Below, in pieces: positions 50,800-59,374 of a stretch of 64,000 nucleotides of DNA (its first letter is position 1; each line of letters starts with the position of its first letter). The stretch is from positions 93,128-157,127 of the forward strand of contig CAKZQS010000005.1 in the NCBI GenBank assembly GCA_937141935.1. Direction: 5' to 3'. The position numbers and the translations under genes were made by a program. Under the pieces are notes generated by a model. That model was not told the origin of the DNA and searched no databases. It worked only from the letters and a program-made list of their open reading frames with translations. Source of the DNA: an uncultured Ectothiorhodospiraceae bacterium. Lineage in GTDB: Bacteria; Pseudomonadota; Gammaproteobacteria; Nevskiales; Oceanococcaceae.

Positions 50800-52893
50800 A
50801 TGCATCGAATGGCGCCGCGGCTGCTGGCGCGGCTACTGCTATGGGCGCTGGCCTGCCTGCCGCCTTTGGCCGCCGCGCAGACCGAGCTGGACCGCATCGT
50901 GGTCGAGCAGGCCGAAGAGCCCGACACCACTTCGGAGTCGACCGAGGACCTGGGCCAGGGCGCGGCCAACGCCACGCTGGGCGCCTACCTGGACGACATG
51001 CCCAATGTCGACTCGGCCAGCTACGGCGAGGCCGTGGGGCGCCCGGTGGTGCGCGGCATGAGCGGCTACCGCATCAAGATTCTGCAAAACGATCACGACG
51101 TCAGCGACCTGTCGGCCATGAGCCAGGACCACGCCGTGGCCGTGGCCCCGCAGGCCTCCGAGCGCATCGAGCTGCTCAAGGGCCCCGCCTCGCTGCTGTA
51201 TGCGGCGCAGGCCGGCGGCGTGGTGCGCATCAGCGACGCGCTGGACAGCCTGTTTCGGCACAGCGGCCTGCACAGCAGTGTCTCCGGCGACTTGCGCGCC
51301 GGGCCCGCCAGCCAGGGCCTGCACAGCCACCTGCACTATGCCAACGAGCGCTGGGCGGCCCACCTGGGCGGCCTGCAGCGCGAATCCGACCCCTACGAAT
51401 CCGGCGACGGCGCGGTGATTCAGGACTCCGACCTGAGCACCCAGCAGGCGCAACTGGGCCTGGGCTATCGCCCGGGCGCGGCCAGCGAATGGCAGCTCAG
51501 CACGACCTGGCTGGCCAAGGACTACGGCATCCCCAACAGCACGCCGGAAGAAACCCGCATCGACATGGAGCGGCGCGACGTCAGCGGCGCTTTTCGCTAC
51601 CAGCCCGACTGGCTGTGGCTGGACGGCCTGCGGGTCGACCTGCATTACAGCGACTACCTGCACGACGAAACCGAAAGCGGCCGCCGCGACGGCCTGTTTG
51701 GCCAGGAGCAGCTCAGCAGCGCCCTGAACCTGGACTGGCTGTCCGGGGTATGGAGCGGCCAGACTCGGCTCAGCCTCTCCCAGGGTGAGCTGCGCGTCTG
51801 CCACCAACACGGCGCCTGCGACCGCTTCCGCACGGCGGTACGCACCGGCGGGCCGCTGGGCGAGTCGGTGTTGCAGTCGGTGGAGGAGCGTGGCCTGCCC
51901 TACAGCCACGGCCACCCGATGCCGGACACGCAGGACGACACCTTGCAGCTCTCCACCGTCGCCCGCCGCCCGCTCAGCCCCACGCACACGATGAGCCTGG
52001 GCGTGCACGGGCAATGGCGGCAGCTGACCCCGGACCCCGACAACATTCAGGAGCAGTGGGTGCAGCCGGCCGCGCTGGACCCGGACCACTACCGCCGCCA
52101 GGACGATCAGGCGCTGAGCCTGTCGCTGGGACTGGGGCGGCAGGTGCCCGGCCGGGCCTTCTCCTGGAACACGAGCCTGAGCTACCTCGAGCGCTTTCCC
52201 AGCGTGGACGAGCTGTACTGGAACGGCTTTCACCACGCCACCGACACCTACATCTTCGGCGACGTCGACCTGGCCAAGGAAGCCAGCCTGAATCTGGATC
52301 TGGACCTCGTGTTCCGCCGCGATGCGCACCGGGCGCAGCTGTCCGGCTTTTATTACCGCTTCCGCGATTACATCTACCAGGACCAGGCCTTCGACGAGAG
52401 CGGCACGCCGTTGATCGACCCCTTCCACCTGAGCGATGTGTGGTTCACACGGCAGAGCGATGCGCAGTTCTTTGGCGCCTCGCTGCGCTATGAGCACCAG
52501 CTGCAGGGCCGCACACGCCTGCCGCTGACGCTGTGGGCACAGGCCGATGCGCTGTCGGCGCAGCGCGCCAACGGCGACACCCTGCCACGCAGCGCGCCGG
52601 CCAACGCCGCGCTGGGTGTGGTCTACGACAGCCCGCTGTGGCAGGCCTCGCTGACCCTCAAGCGTGTCTTCGAGGCGCGCAACCTGGCGCCCAACGAATC
52701 GGCCACCGACGGCTACAGCTGGTTGTCCGCCTATCTGCAACGCGGCTGGGTGCTCGACGACCAAAACGTGGAGCTGTGGCTGAAGGGCGAAAACCTGCTC
52801 GACGCGCCCGCCCGCAACCACCTGTCGGTGCTCAAGGACAATGCGCCGCTGCCCGGGCGGCAGGTCATCGCCGGGGCGCGCTGGCGCTTTTAA
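50800..52893 (+). CDS. TonB-dependent receptor, ZnuD-like (zinc uptake)
   Basis: About 697 residues from the ATG at 50800, which has AAGG at good spacing; the ATG two codons earlier is poorly spaced. Signal peptide ends at LAAAQTELDR; the plug has the typical NVDSASYGEAVGRPVVRGMSGYR, HDVSDLSAMSQDHAVAV and IELLKGPASLLYA; the barrel ends with ARWRF. This plug pattern with MSxDHAV is characteristic of ZnuD-type zinc receptors. The upstream Zur-like box, His-rich lipoprotein and small His protein support zinc as substrate. Confidence 0.87.
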   Translation: MHRMAPRLLARLLLWALACLPPLAAAQTELDRIVVEQAEEPDTTSESTEDLGQGAANATLGAYLDDMPNVDSASYGEAVGRPVVRGMSGYRIKILQNDHDVSDLSAMSQDHAVAVAPQASERIELLKGPASLLYAAQAGGVVRISDALDSLFRHSGLHSSVSGDLRAGPASQGLHSHLHYANERWAAHLGGLQRESDPYESGDGAVIQDSDLSTQQAQLGLGYRPGAASEWQLSTTWLAKDYGIPNSTPEETRIDMERRDVSGAFRYQPDWLWLDGLRVDLHYSDYLHDETESGRRDGLFGQEQLSSALNLDWLSGVWSGQTRLSLSQGELRVCHQHGACDRFRTAVRTGGPLGESVLQSVEERGLPYSHGHPMPDTQDDTLQLSTVARRPLSPTHTMSLGVHGQWRQLTPDPDNIQEQWVQPAALDPDHYRRQDDQALSLSLGLGRQVPGRAFSWNTSLSYLERFPSVDELYWNGFHHATDTYIFGDVDLAKEASLNLDLDLVFRRDAHRAQLSGFYYRFRDYIYQDQAFDESGTPLIDPFHLSDVWFTRQSDAQFFGASLRYEHQLQGRTRLPLTLWAQADALSAQRANGDTLPRSAPANAALGVVYDSPLWQASLTLKRVFEARNLAPNESATDGYSWLSAYLQRGWVLDDQNVELWLKGENLLDAPARNHLSVLKDNAPLPGRQVIAGARWRF

Positions 52894-52998
52894 CGGCTGC
52901 CGGCGCCACGGCGCATCCCCGGGCGCGGCGAAGCGCCTGCCCACCCCGGGCGTTTGCGCCCCCAACTTTGCCCCCGCACACTGGCGCGGAATCACCGC

Positions 52999-53011
52999 GT
53001 TACAACATAAC
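52999..53011. promoter_or_regulatory. Zur-like operator upstream of S9 peptidase
   Basis: GTTAC-AAC-ATAAC, ending 16 bp before the peptidase ATG and overlapping where a promoter or RBS region would lie. Confidence 0.6.
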
Positions 53012-53027
53012 GAAGGCAGGGCGAACG

Positions 53028-55166
53028 ATGGGATTTCAGCAGTATTTGCGGCGGGCTCCCGTGGCCGCGCTGGTCATGGCGGGAGCTGCCCACGCGGCCA
53101 CGCCGCAACCGCCAGCTTTGGCTCCACCGGACGCGGCCAAGCCCGATGAGCCCTCGCCGCGCCACTTCAGCGCCGAGCGAGTCTTCGACCTGGAGTACGC
53201 CGACGACCCGCAGATCGCGCCGGACGGCGAGACGATTGTCTACGTACGCCGCTCGATGGATCGGCGCAAGGATCAGATCCGCGGTGATCTGTGGACTATC
53301 GACGTGGAATCCGGCGCCCACCGCCCGCTGGTCGTTGGCGGCGCCTCGGCCACGGCGCCGCGCTGGTCCCCGGACGGCGAGCGGCTGCTGTATACGACCT
53401 CGGCCGAGGGCAAGCCGGAACTGCGGGTGCTGTACCTGGACAGCGGCGACAGCGTGTCGCTGGCCCAGTTGGAGCACGGCCCCTCGCAGGCCGTCTGGTC
53501 ACCGGACGGCCGCAGCATCGCCTTCGCGATGTTCGTCAAGGCCGAGCCGCCGAGCTTCGCCAAGGCGGTGAAAAAGCCCGAGGGCGCCGAATGGTCGGAG
53601 CCGGTGCGCGTGTTCGATGACATCACCTTCCGTTTCGACGGCAAGGGTTATCTGGACGCGGGCGCCACGCACATCTTCACGCTGCCGGCGGACGCCGGCT
53701 CGCCGCGGCAGATCACCCGCGGCGAGGTGGACTTCGGCCAGCCCGCCTGGCTGGGCAACAGCACGCTGCTGGCCAGCGCCAACACCAATGCCGACCGCGA
53801 CCTGGACCCCATCGAAAGCGACATCTTCGCCATCGACCTGGCCACGCTGGAACCCCGCCGCCTGACCAGCCGCGACGGGCCGGACCGCAACCCGCTGCCC
53901 TCGCCCGACGGCAAGCGCATCGCCTACTTGGGCTATTACGACAAGCGGCTGTCCTACCAGCACAGCCAGCTCTACGTGATGAACGCCGACGGCTCGGCGC
54001 CGCGGCTGGTGGCGGGCGACTTTGACCGCGCCATCGGCAACCTGGCCTGGCGCCGCGACAGCCAGGCCGTGTATGCGCTGGTGGAAGACGCCGGCGACAT
54101 CGCCCTGGTCGAAATCCCGCTGGACGCCCGCGACGCCGGCGATATCCACCGCGTGGTGGCCGATGTGGGCGGCACCTCCATTGGCCGCCCCTATGCGCGC
54201 GGCGCCTATTCGGTGTCCACGACGCGCCGGCCGGTGTTCGCCTACACCCAGGCCTCGCCGGACACGCCGGCCGAGGTGGCCGTCAGCAACCGCCGCGGCA
54301 GCAGCCGCACGCTGACCGCGCTGAACAGCGATGTGCTGCCGCACCTGGACATGGCGCGCATCGAGGAGATCCAGCTGCCCTCCTCCCACGATGGCCTGGA
54401 GATCGAGGCCTGGGTGGCGCTGCCGCATGGCTTCAAGGCCGACGGCAGCTACCCGATGATCATGGAGATCCACGGCGGCCCCTACGCGATGTACGGGCCC
54501 AGCTTTGCCGCCGAGATCCAGCGCTTTGCCGCCGAGGGCTATGTCACCGTGTACGCCAACCCGCGCGGCTCCACGGGCTACGGCGAAGACTTTGCGCTGG
54601 AGATTGACCTGGCCTACCCCGGCCGCGATGTCGACGATTTGATGAGCGTCGTCGATCACCTGGTGCAGAAGAACTACGTCGATCCCGACCGCCTGTTCGT
54701 CACCGGCGGCTCGGGCGGTGGCATCCTAACCGCCTGGATCGTGGGCAAGACCGACCGCTTCGCCGCCGCCGCCTCGATCAAGCCGGTGATCAACTGGATG
54801 ACGATGGCGCTGGCCGCCGACATCACCGCCTTCGTCACGCGCCACTGGATCCGCGCCGACCCCTGGGAGGACCCGCTGGCCTTCCTGGACCGCTCGCCGA
54901 TCATGCTGGTGGGCGATGTCGAAACGCCCACGCTGGTGATGGTTGGCGAGGAGGACTGGCGCACGCCCACCTGGGAGGCCGAGCAGTTCTACACGGCGCT
55001 CAAGCTCAAGGGCGTGGACACCGCGCTGATCCGCGTGCCCGGCTCGCCGCATGCCATCGCCTCGCGCCCCAGCCGCCTGATCGCCAAGACCGACAACATC
55101 ATGGGCTGGTTCAAAAAGCACGACCCGGCGCAGCAGAGTGCTGCGGCCGAGTCGGGCACGCAATGA
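53028..55166 (+). CDS. S9-family prolyl oligopeptidase-like serine peptidase, exported
   Basis: 712 residues. A signal peptide is likely (VAALVMAGAAHAATPQ). An N-terminal beta-propeller (residues ~40-420; repeated APDGETIVYVRR / SPDGRSIAFAM blades) is followed by the alpha/beta-hydrolase domain. Catalytic residues by position: Ser ~563 in TGGSGGG, Asp ~645 in VGEEDWRTP and His ~676 in PGSPHAIA. The substrate is probably a short proline- or hydrophobic-containing peptide. A Zur-like box lies directly upstream, suggesting expression under zinc limitation. Serine peptidases need no zinc, which would suit that condition. Confidence 0.86.
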   Translation: MGFQQYLRRAPVAALVMAGAAHAATPQPPALAPPDAAKPDEPSPRHFSAERVFDLEYADDPQIAPDGETIVYVRRSMDRRKDQIRGDLWTIDVESGAHRPLVVGGASATAPRWSPDGERLLYTTSAEGKPELRVLYLDSGDSVSLAQLEHGPSQAVWSPDGRSIAFAMFVKAEPPSFAKAVKKPEGAEWSEPVRVFDDITFRFDGKGYLDAGATHIFTLPADAGSPRQITRGEVDFGQPAWLGNSTLLASANTNADRDLDPIESDIFAIDLATLEPRRLTSRDGPDRNPLPSPDGKRIAYLGYYDKRLSYQHSQLYVMNADGSAPRLVAGDFDRAIGNLAWRRDSQAVYALVEDAGDIALVEIPLDARDAGDIHRVVADVGGTSIGRPYARGAYSVSTTRRPVFAYTQASPDTPAEVAVSNRRGSSRTLTALNSDVLPHLDMARIEEIQLPSSHDGLEIEAWVALPHGFKADGSYPMIMEIHGGPYAMYGPSFAAEIQRFAAEGYVTVYANPRGSTGYGEDFALEIDLAYPGRDVDDLMSVVDHLVQKNYVDPDRLFVTGGSGGGILTAWIVGKTDRFAAAASIKPVINWMTMALAADITAFVTRHWIRADPWEDPLAFLDRSPIMLVGDVETPTLVMVGEEDWRTPTWEAEQFYTALKLKGVDTALIRVPGSPHAIASRPSRLIAKTDNIMGWFKKHDPAQQSAAAESGTQ

Positions 55167-55198
55167 GCTTTAGCGCCTAGCGGGCTTCCTGCGGAGAG

Positions 55199-55226
55199 CC
55201 CGGCGCCGCCCCACGGCGGCGCCGGG
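55199..55226. terminator. Bidirectional hairpin between convergent hydrolase genes
   Basis: Perfect 12-bp arms CCCGGCGCCGCC / GGCGGCGCCGGG around CCAC, between the S9 peptidase stop and the convergent CocE-like stop. Likely shared terminator, although no T-run is present. Confidence 0.6.
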
Positions 55227-55235
55227 TTGCCCACG

Positions 55236-58200
55236 TCACCCGTGGCGTCGGCGCCGCAGGCCGAGGATGGCGGCCAGCGCCAGCAGCAGTGTCGGCGCGG
55301 TGGCGCCGCTGCCCGAGCGCGGCGGCGGCGCGATGGGATCACCCGGCTGCCCCGGGCCGCCCGCCCCCACCGGCTGCACCCGCACCTGCGCCTGCGCCGA
55401 CTTGGTGCCGCCGCCCGCAAGCTCCAGTGTCACCGTCGGGAGGTAGGTGCCGGCCGCCGGGTAAGCGTAGGTCGCTACCGCGGGGTCGTAGTTCGGCCCG
55501 GCATCCGCGACGGCCCGCCGTTCGGTTTCACCGTCGCCAAAGTCGAAGACGTAGGCCTCGACCTCGTCCGGCGCCACCACCACCGAAGCGCTGGCGTCAA
55601 AGGTCACCGTCTGCCCGACCTGGGTCTGGCTCGGCGACACGGACAAGGTCGCGGTCGTCTGCTGCACCGCCAGCACCTCGAAGGTCTGGCTCGTCGTCTC
55701 GGTGGTATTCGGATCGTCGGCCTCCCACACGGTCAAGGTCACCGTGTAGCTGCCGGCCAGGCCATACACCCGCTGCGCGAAGGGGTTGGTGCCCTGCTGC
55801 TGCGCGCCGTCACCGAAGTCGAAGCGGTAGATCAGATTGCCTTGCGGCGTCGAGCCCGAGGCATCGAAGTTCACCGTCACCGGCGCCACCTGACTCTCCG
55901 GCATGAACAGCAGGCCCAGGTCCGCCATCAAGGGCTGGTCCGGGTCCTCGACGTTCACCGAGGTCGTCAGCGTCAGCGTCTGCTGGTCGCTCGCCGAGTT
56001 CTGGTTCTCGTCCACGGCCGCGACCGTCAGCGTGTAGGTGCCCGCCTGGGTGTAAACGTGGTCGACCGAGGTCGCGCTCGTCTGCACCGGATCGCTGCCG
56101 TCGCCGAAGTAGTAGGCGTAGGTCACGTCGCCGATCGCGTCGCTCGGCTGCGCCGACAGCGTGACCGTCACCGGCCCATCGCTGACATCGGTGTCGTCCG
56201 CCGTCACGCTCAGCGTCACCGACAGATTGCCGCTGGCCGCGGGGCAGCCGCGCGGGTCGACCGCCGTGTTCGGCGCCGTAGCCGGGCATTGATCGGCCGC
56301 GTCGGAGACGCCGTCGCCGTCCGCGTCCTTCTGCGAATCGGCGCAGCCCTGGGCGTCGGCGCTCTCGCCCGCCGGCGTGGCCGGACAGACGTCGTTCGCA
56401 TCGGCCACGCCGTCAGCGTCTGCGTCGGGCAGGGCCGACTGATTGGCCAGCGGCACGTAATCCCGGCAGGGCTGGTTACGCAGGCCCGGGCAGGCGGGGT
56501 AAGCCGAACCCGCCGGTGCGGCCAGGCCCGGGACCACCGGCAGCACCAGCTTTGCCGGTTGCGTTGGCGACCAGGACACGGCCACCTCGGCCGTGGCGGG
56601 CGAGCCATCCGGGTTGGCCGGCTGGGTTTCGTCAAAAGCCCAGATCGGTTGCGCGCCGTTCGGCGCGGCGATGGTCAGGCGAATCCGGGAGCCCGCGCGG
56701 TACACATGGCCCTGGTGGTACATCGGAATCGCGACATCGGTGTATTCACCCACCGGCATCGCTTCGGCATCACTCTCGAAGAAGCTCAGGATCGGGTCGA
56801 GCACCTCGCTCAGGCGCTTGAACATGTTGTTCTCGTCGCCGGAGAGCTTGCGAATCGACGCCCGCAGATAACCGTTCTGGACGAAGGTCTCCTTGCCGTC
56901 GGCGCGGACCTCGCTGACGGTCGCCTGCAGATCGACATCGGGCGTCGACGAGCGCAGCTGGGCATACACGGCCCCCGCGCCCACGACGACCACATCCTCC
57001 GCCAGCGGCTCGGAGACATAGCTGAGCGCGGTGCCTTCCGGGTTGTGCTGCCAGTCCCATTGCCAGCGCACGGCGTTGCCCCACAGGCTGCCCGTGCCGG
57101 TACCGCCGGTGTAGTTGGTCTTGGGCAGGGCCAAGGCATCGGCCGTGAATTGGTCGGCGCCCAGTTGGTCTGGCAGATCGTCAGTCAGCGTTCCATCGGG
57201 CCCGAAATACCACTCCCGCGCAACGATGTTCGCGGGGGGGTACTGATCAAAACTCGCCTCAAAGGTCGGGTAGGGGTTGCCCGGTGTGGCATCCAGCAGC
57301 GGCGAGCGACCCGCGCCGTTTTCGAACAGCACCCGGATCGGCGGGAGGGCTTCAAAGGCGTCCAGCGCCAGGCCGTAGTCCGGCAGCAGCTGGATCGGGT
57401 CCACGGGCAGCGTCACCGGGGCCGCAAACTCGGGATCCGGCACAAAGCTGGTATCCGAGGGAATGCCGTAGGCCACCGCATACACCGCCGGGGCCGTGGC
57501 GCGCATCTCCGGGGAGTTGACCAGCGGCGGGCGCTTCGCGACATAGAGCTGGAGAAAATCGAACCAGCGGTTGTAGGTGTCGGGGGCCAGCGAGTCGATG
57601 TGCGTGCCGTTGGTGAAGGTGAACCACTTCTTGTCGGTGCCCGTCATGCGCCGCGCCAGCTCGGGGCAATGCCCGCCGGTCTGCTCGTCCTGCCACTGGC
57701 ACACGACGAAGGCCGGCACGTTGATCTTGTCCACGAAGCTGATCGGGGCCAGGGGATCGGCGGCTTCGGGAATGTAGAAGTCGTTCTTGGCGATCTTGTC
57801 CAGCAGATCCAGGGCTTCGGGGTGCAGGGTCTGGTTGTCCGCGCAGACGGTATCGCCGTTGGCAATCCGCTCATGCGCCCAGCCCTGGCCCTGGGTGGCG
57901 TCCCGGAAGCGCGCTTTGCCCCATTCCACCGAGAAGCCGTGGTTCAGAATGCCGCCGGGGTACAGCGTCGTGGCCGTCGAGTCCAGCACCGACAGGGGCG
58001 AAATCGCCGCCAGGCTCGGGGGCTGGGTTTGCGCCGCAAACAGCTGGCTGATGCCCCCGTAGGAGATGCCCATCATGCCGACATGGCCGTGCGCCACCCA
58101 GGGTTGCCTGGCCACCGTTTCGATGATGTCGTAGCCGTCCAGGCTCTGCAGCGGCTCGAAAAAGTCGAAGGCGCCGCCCGAACAGCCCATGCCGCGCATG

Positions 58201-58835
58201 TTCACGTTGACCACGGCAAAGCCCATCGCATTGGCCAGCACGGCGAGGCCGCTTTGCGGGCCATCGGGCTTGGCATTGGAATAGCCGGAGTATTCGATCA
58301 GCGTGGGGTACGGCGGCAGGTGGTCCGGCGCGGGGAACAGATTGGGCAGCTCGCTATCCGTAATCGGATTCTTGGTGCCCAGGGTGGCCGGGTTGGTGGG
58401 CGGGTGCACCGTGTAGGCGAGCGTGATGCCGTCGCGCATGGTGATGTACCCGTAACCGTTCGAGGTCATCTCCTGCTCGTAGATGCTCGGGTCCCAGGGC
58501 GCCGAGCTTTGGTCATGGACCGTCAGCGGAGCCGAGGTCACACCCTCCGAAATGACGGTATAGCCCACGTCCGGAGGGAGGTTGCGAAACAGCGTGCCGC
58601 CCAGCTCGTTGGCGGTGCGTGGGTTCGGGGTGGCAAAGCCGTTGACGTCGAAGAGCTCGATCAGATTGCCGCCAGGATCCAGCAGGCTGACGGACGCGCC
58701 CGGCGTCAGCCCGGTCACATAAACCTGCTCGACGCTGCCTTTGGCCTCGAAGGCATGGGCCGCATTGGCGGCCAGCAACGCGAAGCCGACAAAGGCGGCC
58801 CGCGCACGGACGGAAATCCCTGGGAACTGAGGCAT
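55236..58835 (-). CDS. CocE/NonD (S15-type) hydrolase with type-3 and PKD repeats and C-terminal anchor
   Basis: 1,199 residues, exported (signal peptide ends near AAHAFEAK); the ATG at 58835 follows GAAGAGAACCACA. After a ~100-residue N-terminal region comes the hydrolase domain: nucleophile elbow GISYGG, acid likely in CQWQDEQTGG, base His in NGTHIDSL, then the X-Pro-peptidase C-terminal domain. Next are thrombospondin type-3 repeats (DADADGVADANDVC, DADGDGVSDAADQC), three PKD-like domains (YYFGDG, FDFGDG, VFDFGDGE), and a tail of SGSGATA, hydrophobic segment and RRRRHG. It is a paralogue of the 30-kb hydrolase, with added adhesion or spacer modules. Confidence 0.85.
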   Translation of the reverse strand: MPQFPGISVRARAAFVGFALLAANAAHAFEAKGSVEQVYVTGLTPGASVSLLDPGGNLIELFDVNGFATPNPRTANELGGTLFRNLPPDVGYTVISEGVTSAPLTVHDQSSAPWDPSIYEQEMTSNGYGYITMRDGITLAYTVHPPTNPATLGTKNPITDSELPNLFPAPDHLPPYPTLIEYSGYSNAKPDGPQSGLAVLANAMGFAVVNVNMRGMGCSGGAFDFFEPLQSLDGYDIIETVARQPWVAHGHVGMMGISYGGISQLFAAQTQPPSLAAISPLSVLDSTATTLYPGGILNHGFSVEWGKARFRDATQGQGWAHERIANGDTVCADNQTLHPEALDLLDKIAKNDFYIPEAADPLAPISFVDKINVPAFVVCQWQDEQTGGHCPELARRMTGTDKKWFTFTNGTHIDSLAPDTYNRWFDFLQLYVAKRPPLVNSPEMRATAPAVYAVAYGIPSDTSFVPDPEFAAPVTLPVDPIQLLPDYGLALDAFEALPPIRVLFENGAGRSPLLDATPGNPYPTFEASFDQYPPANIVAREWYFGPDGTLTDDLPDQLGADQFTADALALPKTNYTGGTGTGSLWGNAVRWQWDWQHNPEGTALSYVSEPLAEDVVVVGAGAVYAQLRSSTPDVDLQATVSEVRADGKETFVQNGYLRASIRKLSGDENNMFKRLSEVLDPILSFFESDAEAMPVGEYTDVAIPMYHQGHVYRAGSRIRLTIAAPNGAQPIWAFDETQPANPDGSPATAEVAVSWSPTQPAKLVLPVVPGLAAPAGSAYPACPGLRNQPCRDYVPLANQSALPDADADGVADANDVCPATPAGESADAQGCADSQKDADGDGVSDAADQCPATAPNTAVDPRGCPAASGNLSVTLSVTADDTDVSDGPVTVTLSAQPSDAIGDVTYAYYFGDGSDPVQTSATSVDHVYTQAGTYTLTVAAVDENQNSASDQQTLTLTTSVNVEDPDQPLMADLGLLFMPESQVAPVTVNFDASGSTPQGNLIYRFDFGDGAQQQGTNPFAQRVYGLAGSYTVTLTVWEADDPNTTETTSQTFEVLAVQQTTATLSVSPSQTQVGQTVTFDASASVVVAPDEVEAYVFDFGDGETERRAVADAGPNYDPAVATYAYPAAGTYLPTVTLELAGGGTKSAQAQVRVQPVGAGGPGQPGDPIAPPPRSGSGATAPTLLLALAAILGLRRRRHG

Positions 58836-59374
58836 TGTGGTTCTCTTCGTTTTTTGTGGTTGAGTGCACGAACCGGCACGACGTTGGCCGGTGACACACA
58901 CTCCGGTGTCCGAGCCGCGGGCCTGGTAGCCCAACAAACCCGGCTGTCTCCCCTGTAGCGCTTTCACGCTAAGCCGTGGCGGCCGCGTAGCGATATAGCA
59001 AATATTGCGTACACGATGGACAGCCGTCATGGCTTGCGTCGCGATCCGAGCCGGCCCCCTCACGGAATTCGCGCCGGGACCACGGGCGCGACGGGGGCGG
59101 CTCCTTCGGGCTCCAAGGCCACGCGCCACCGGCCGCTACGGGGCCCGCTCGCCCGCGCAGTGTTACCTTATAACACTCAGAACAGGGGCGGGGCCGGCCC
59201 TGCTTGCGCCGGCGCAGTGGGCACCGCGCCCGGCGCGGCAGCGGGCCTTCGGTCGCCGCGGCCGCCCGCCTGCGCTTATTCTGCATGGCCCCACGGCCCG
59301 CACCGCGCCGCCAGCGCGCAGCACGGTTCGGGTGGGGCGTCACGGTCGCTACGGAAGCATTGAGGAGACAAGAC
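58836..59374. other. Divergent intergenic region with Zur-like box
   Basis: About 540 bp between the leftward hydrolase and rightward acylase genes. Notable features are the Zur-like palindrome at 59,159-59,177, an A+T-rich patch around 58,990-59,020 (TATAGCAAATATTGCG) that could hold the leftward promoter, and a GAGGAGACA site before the rightward ATG. No reading frame in it looks like a real gene. Confidence 0.5.
59159..59177. promoter_or_regulatory. Zur-like operator with perfect 7-bp arms
   Basis: AGTGTTA-CCTTA-TAACACT, a perfect 7-bp inverted repeat whose core (59162-59174, GTTAC-CTT-ATAAC) matches the other three boxes. It is about 200 bp from the acylase ATG and 320 bp from the hydrolase ATG, so it may regulate either. 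Confidence 0.68.

Noticed and set aside
55227..58958. 1,243-codon plus-strand frame antisense to the PKD-containing hydrolase
   Set aside because: Arginine/alanine-rich low-complexity translation typical of a GC-rich shadow. The minus strand has catalytic motifs and PKD domains.
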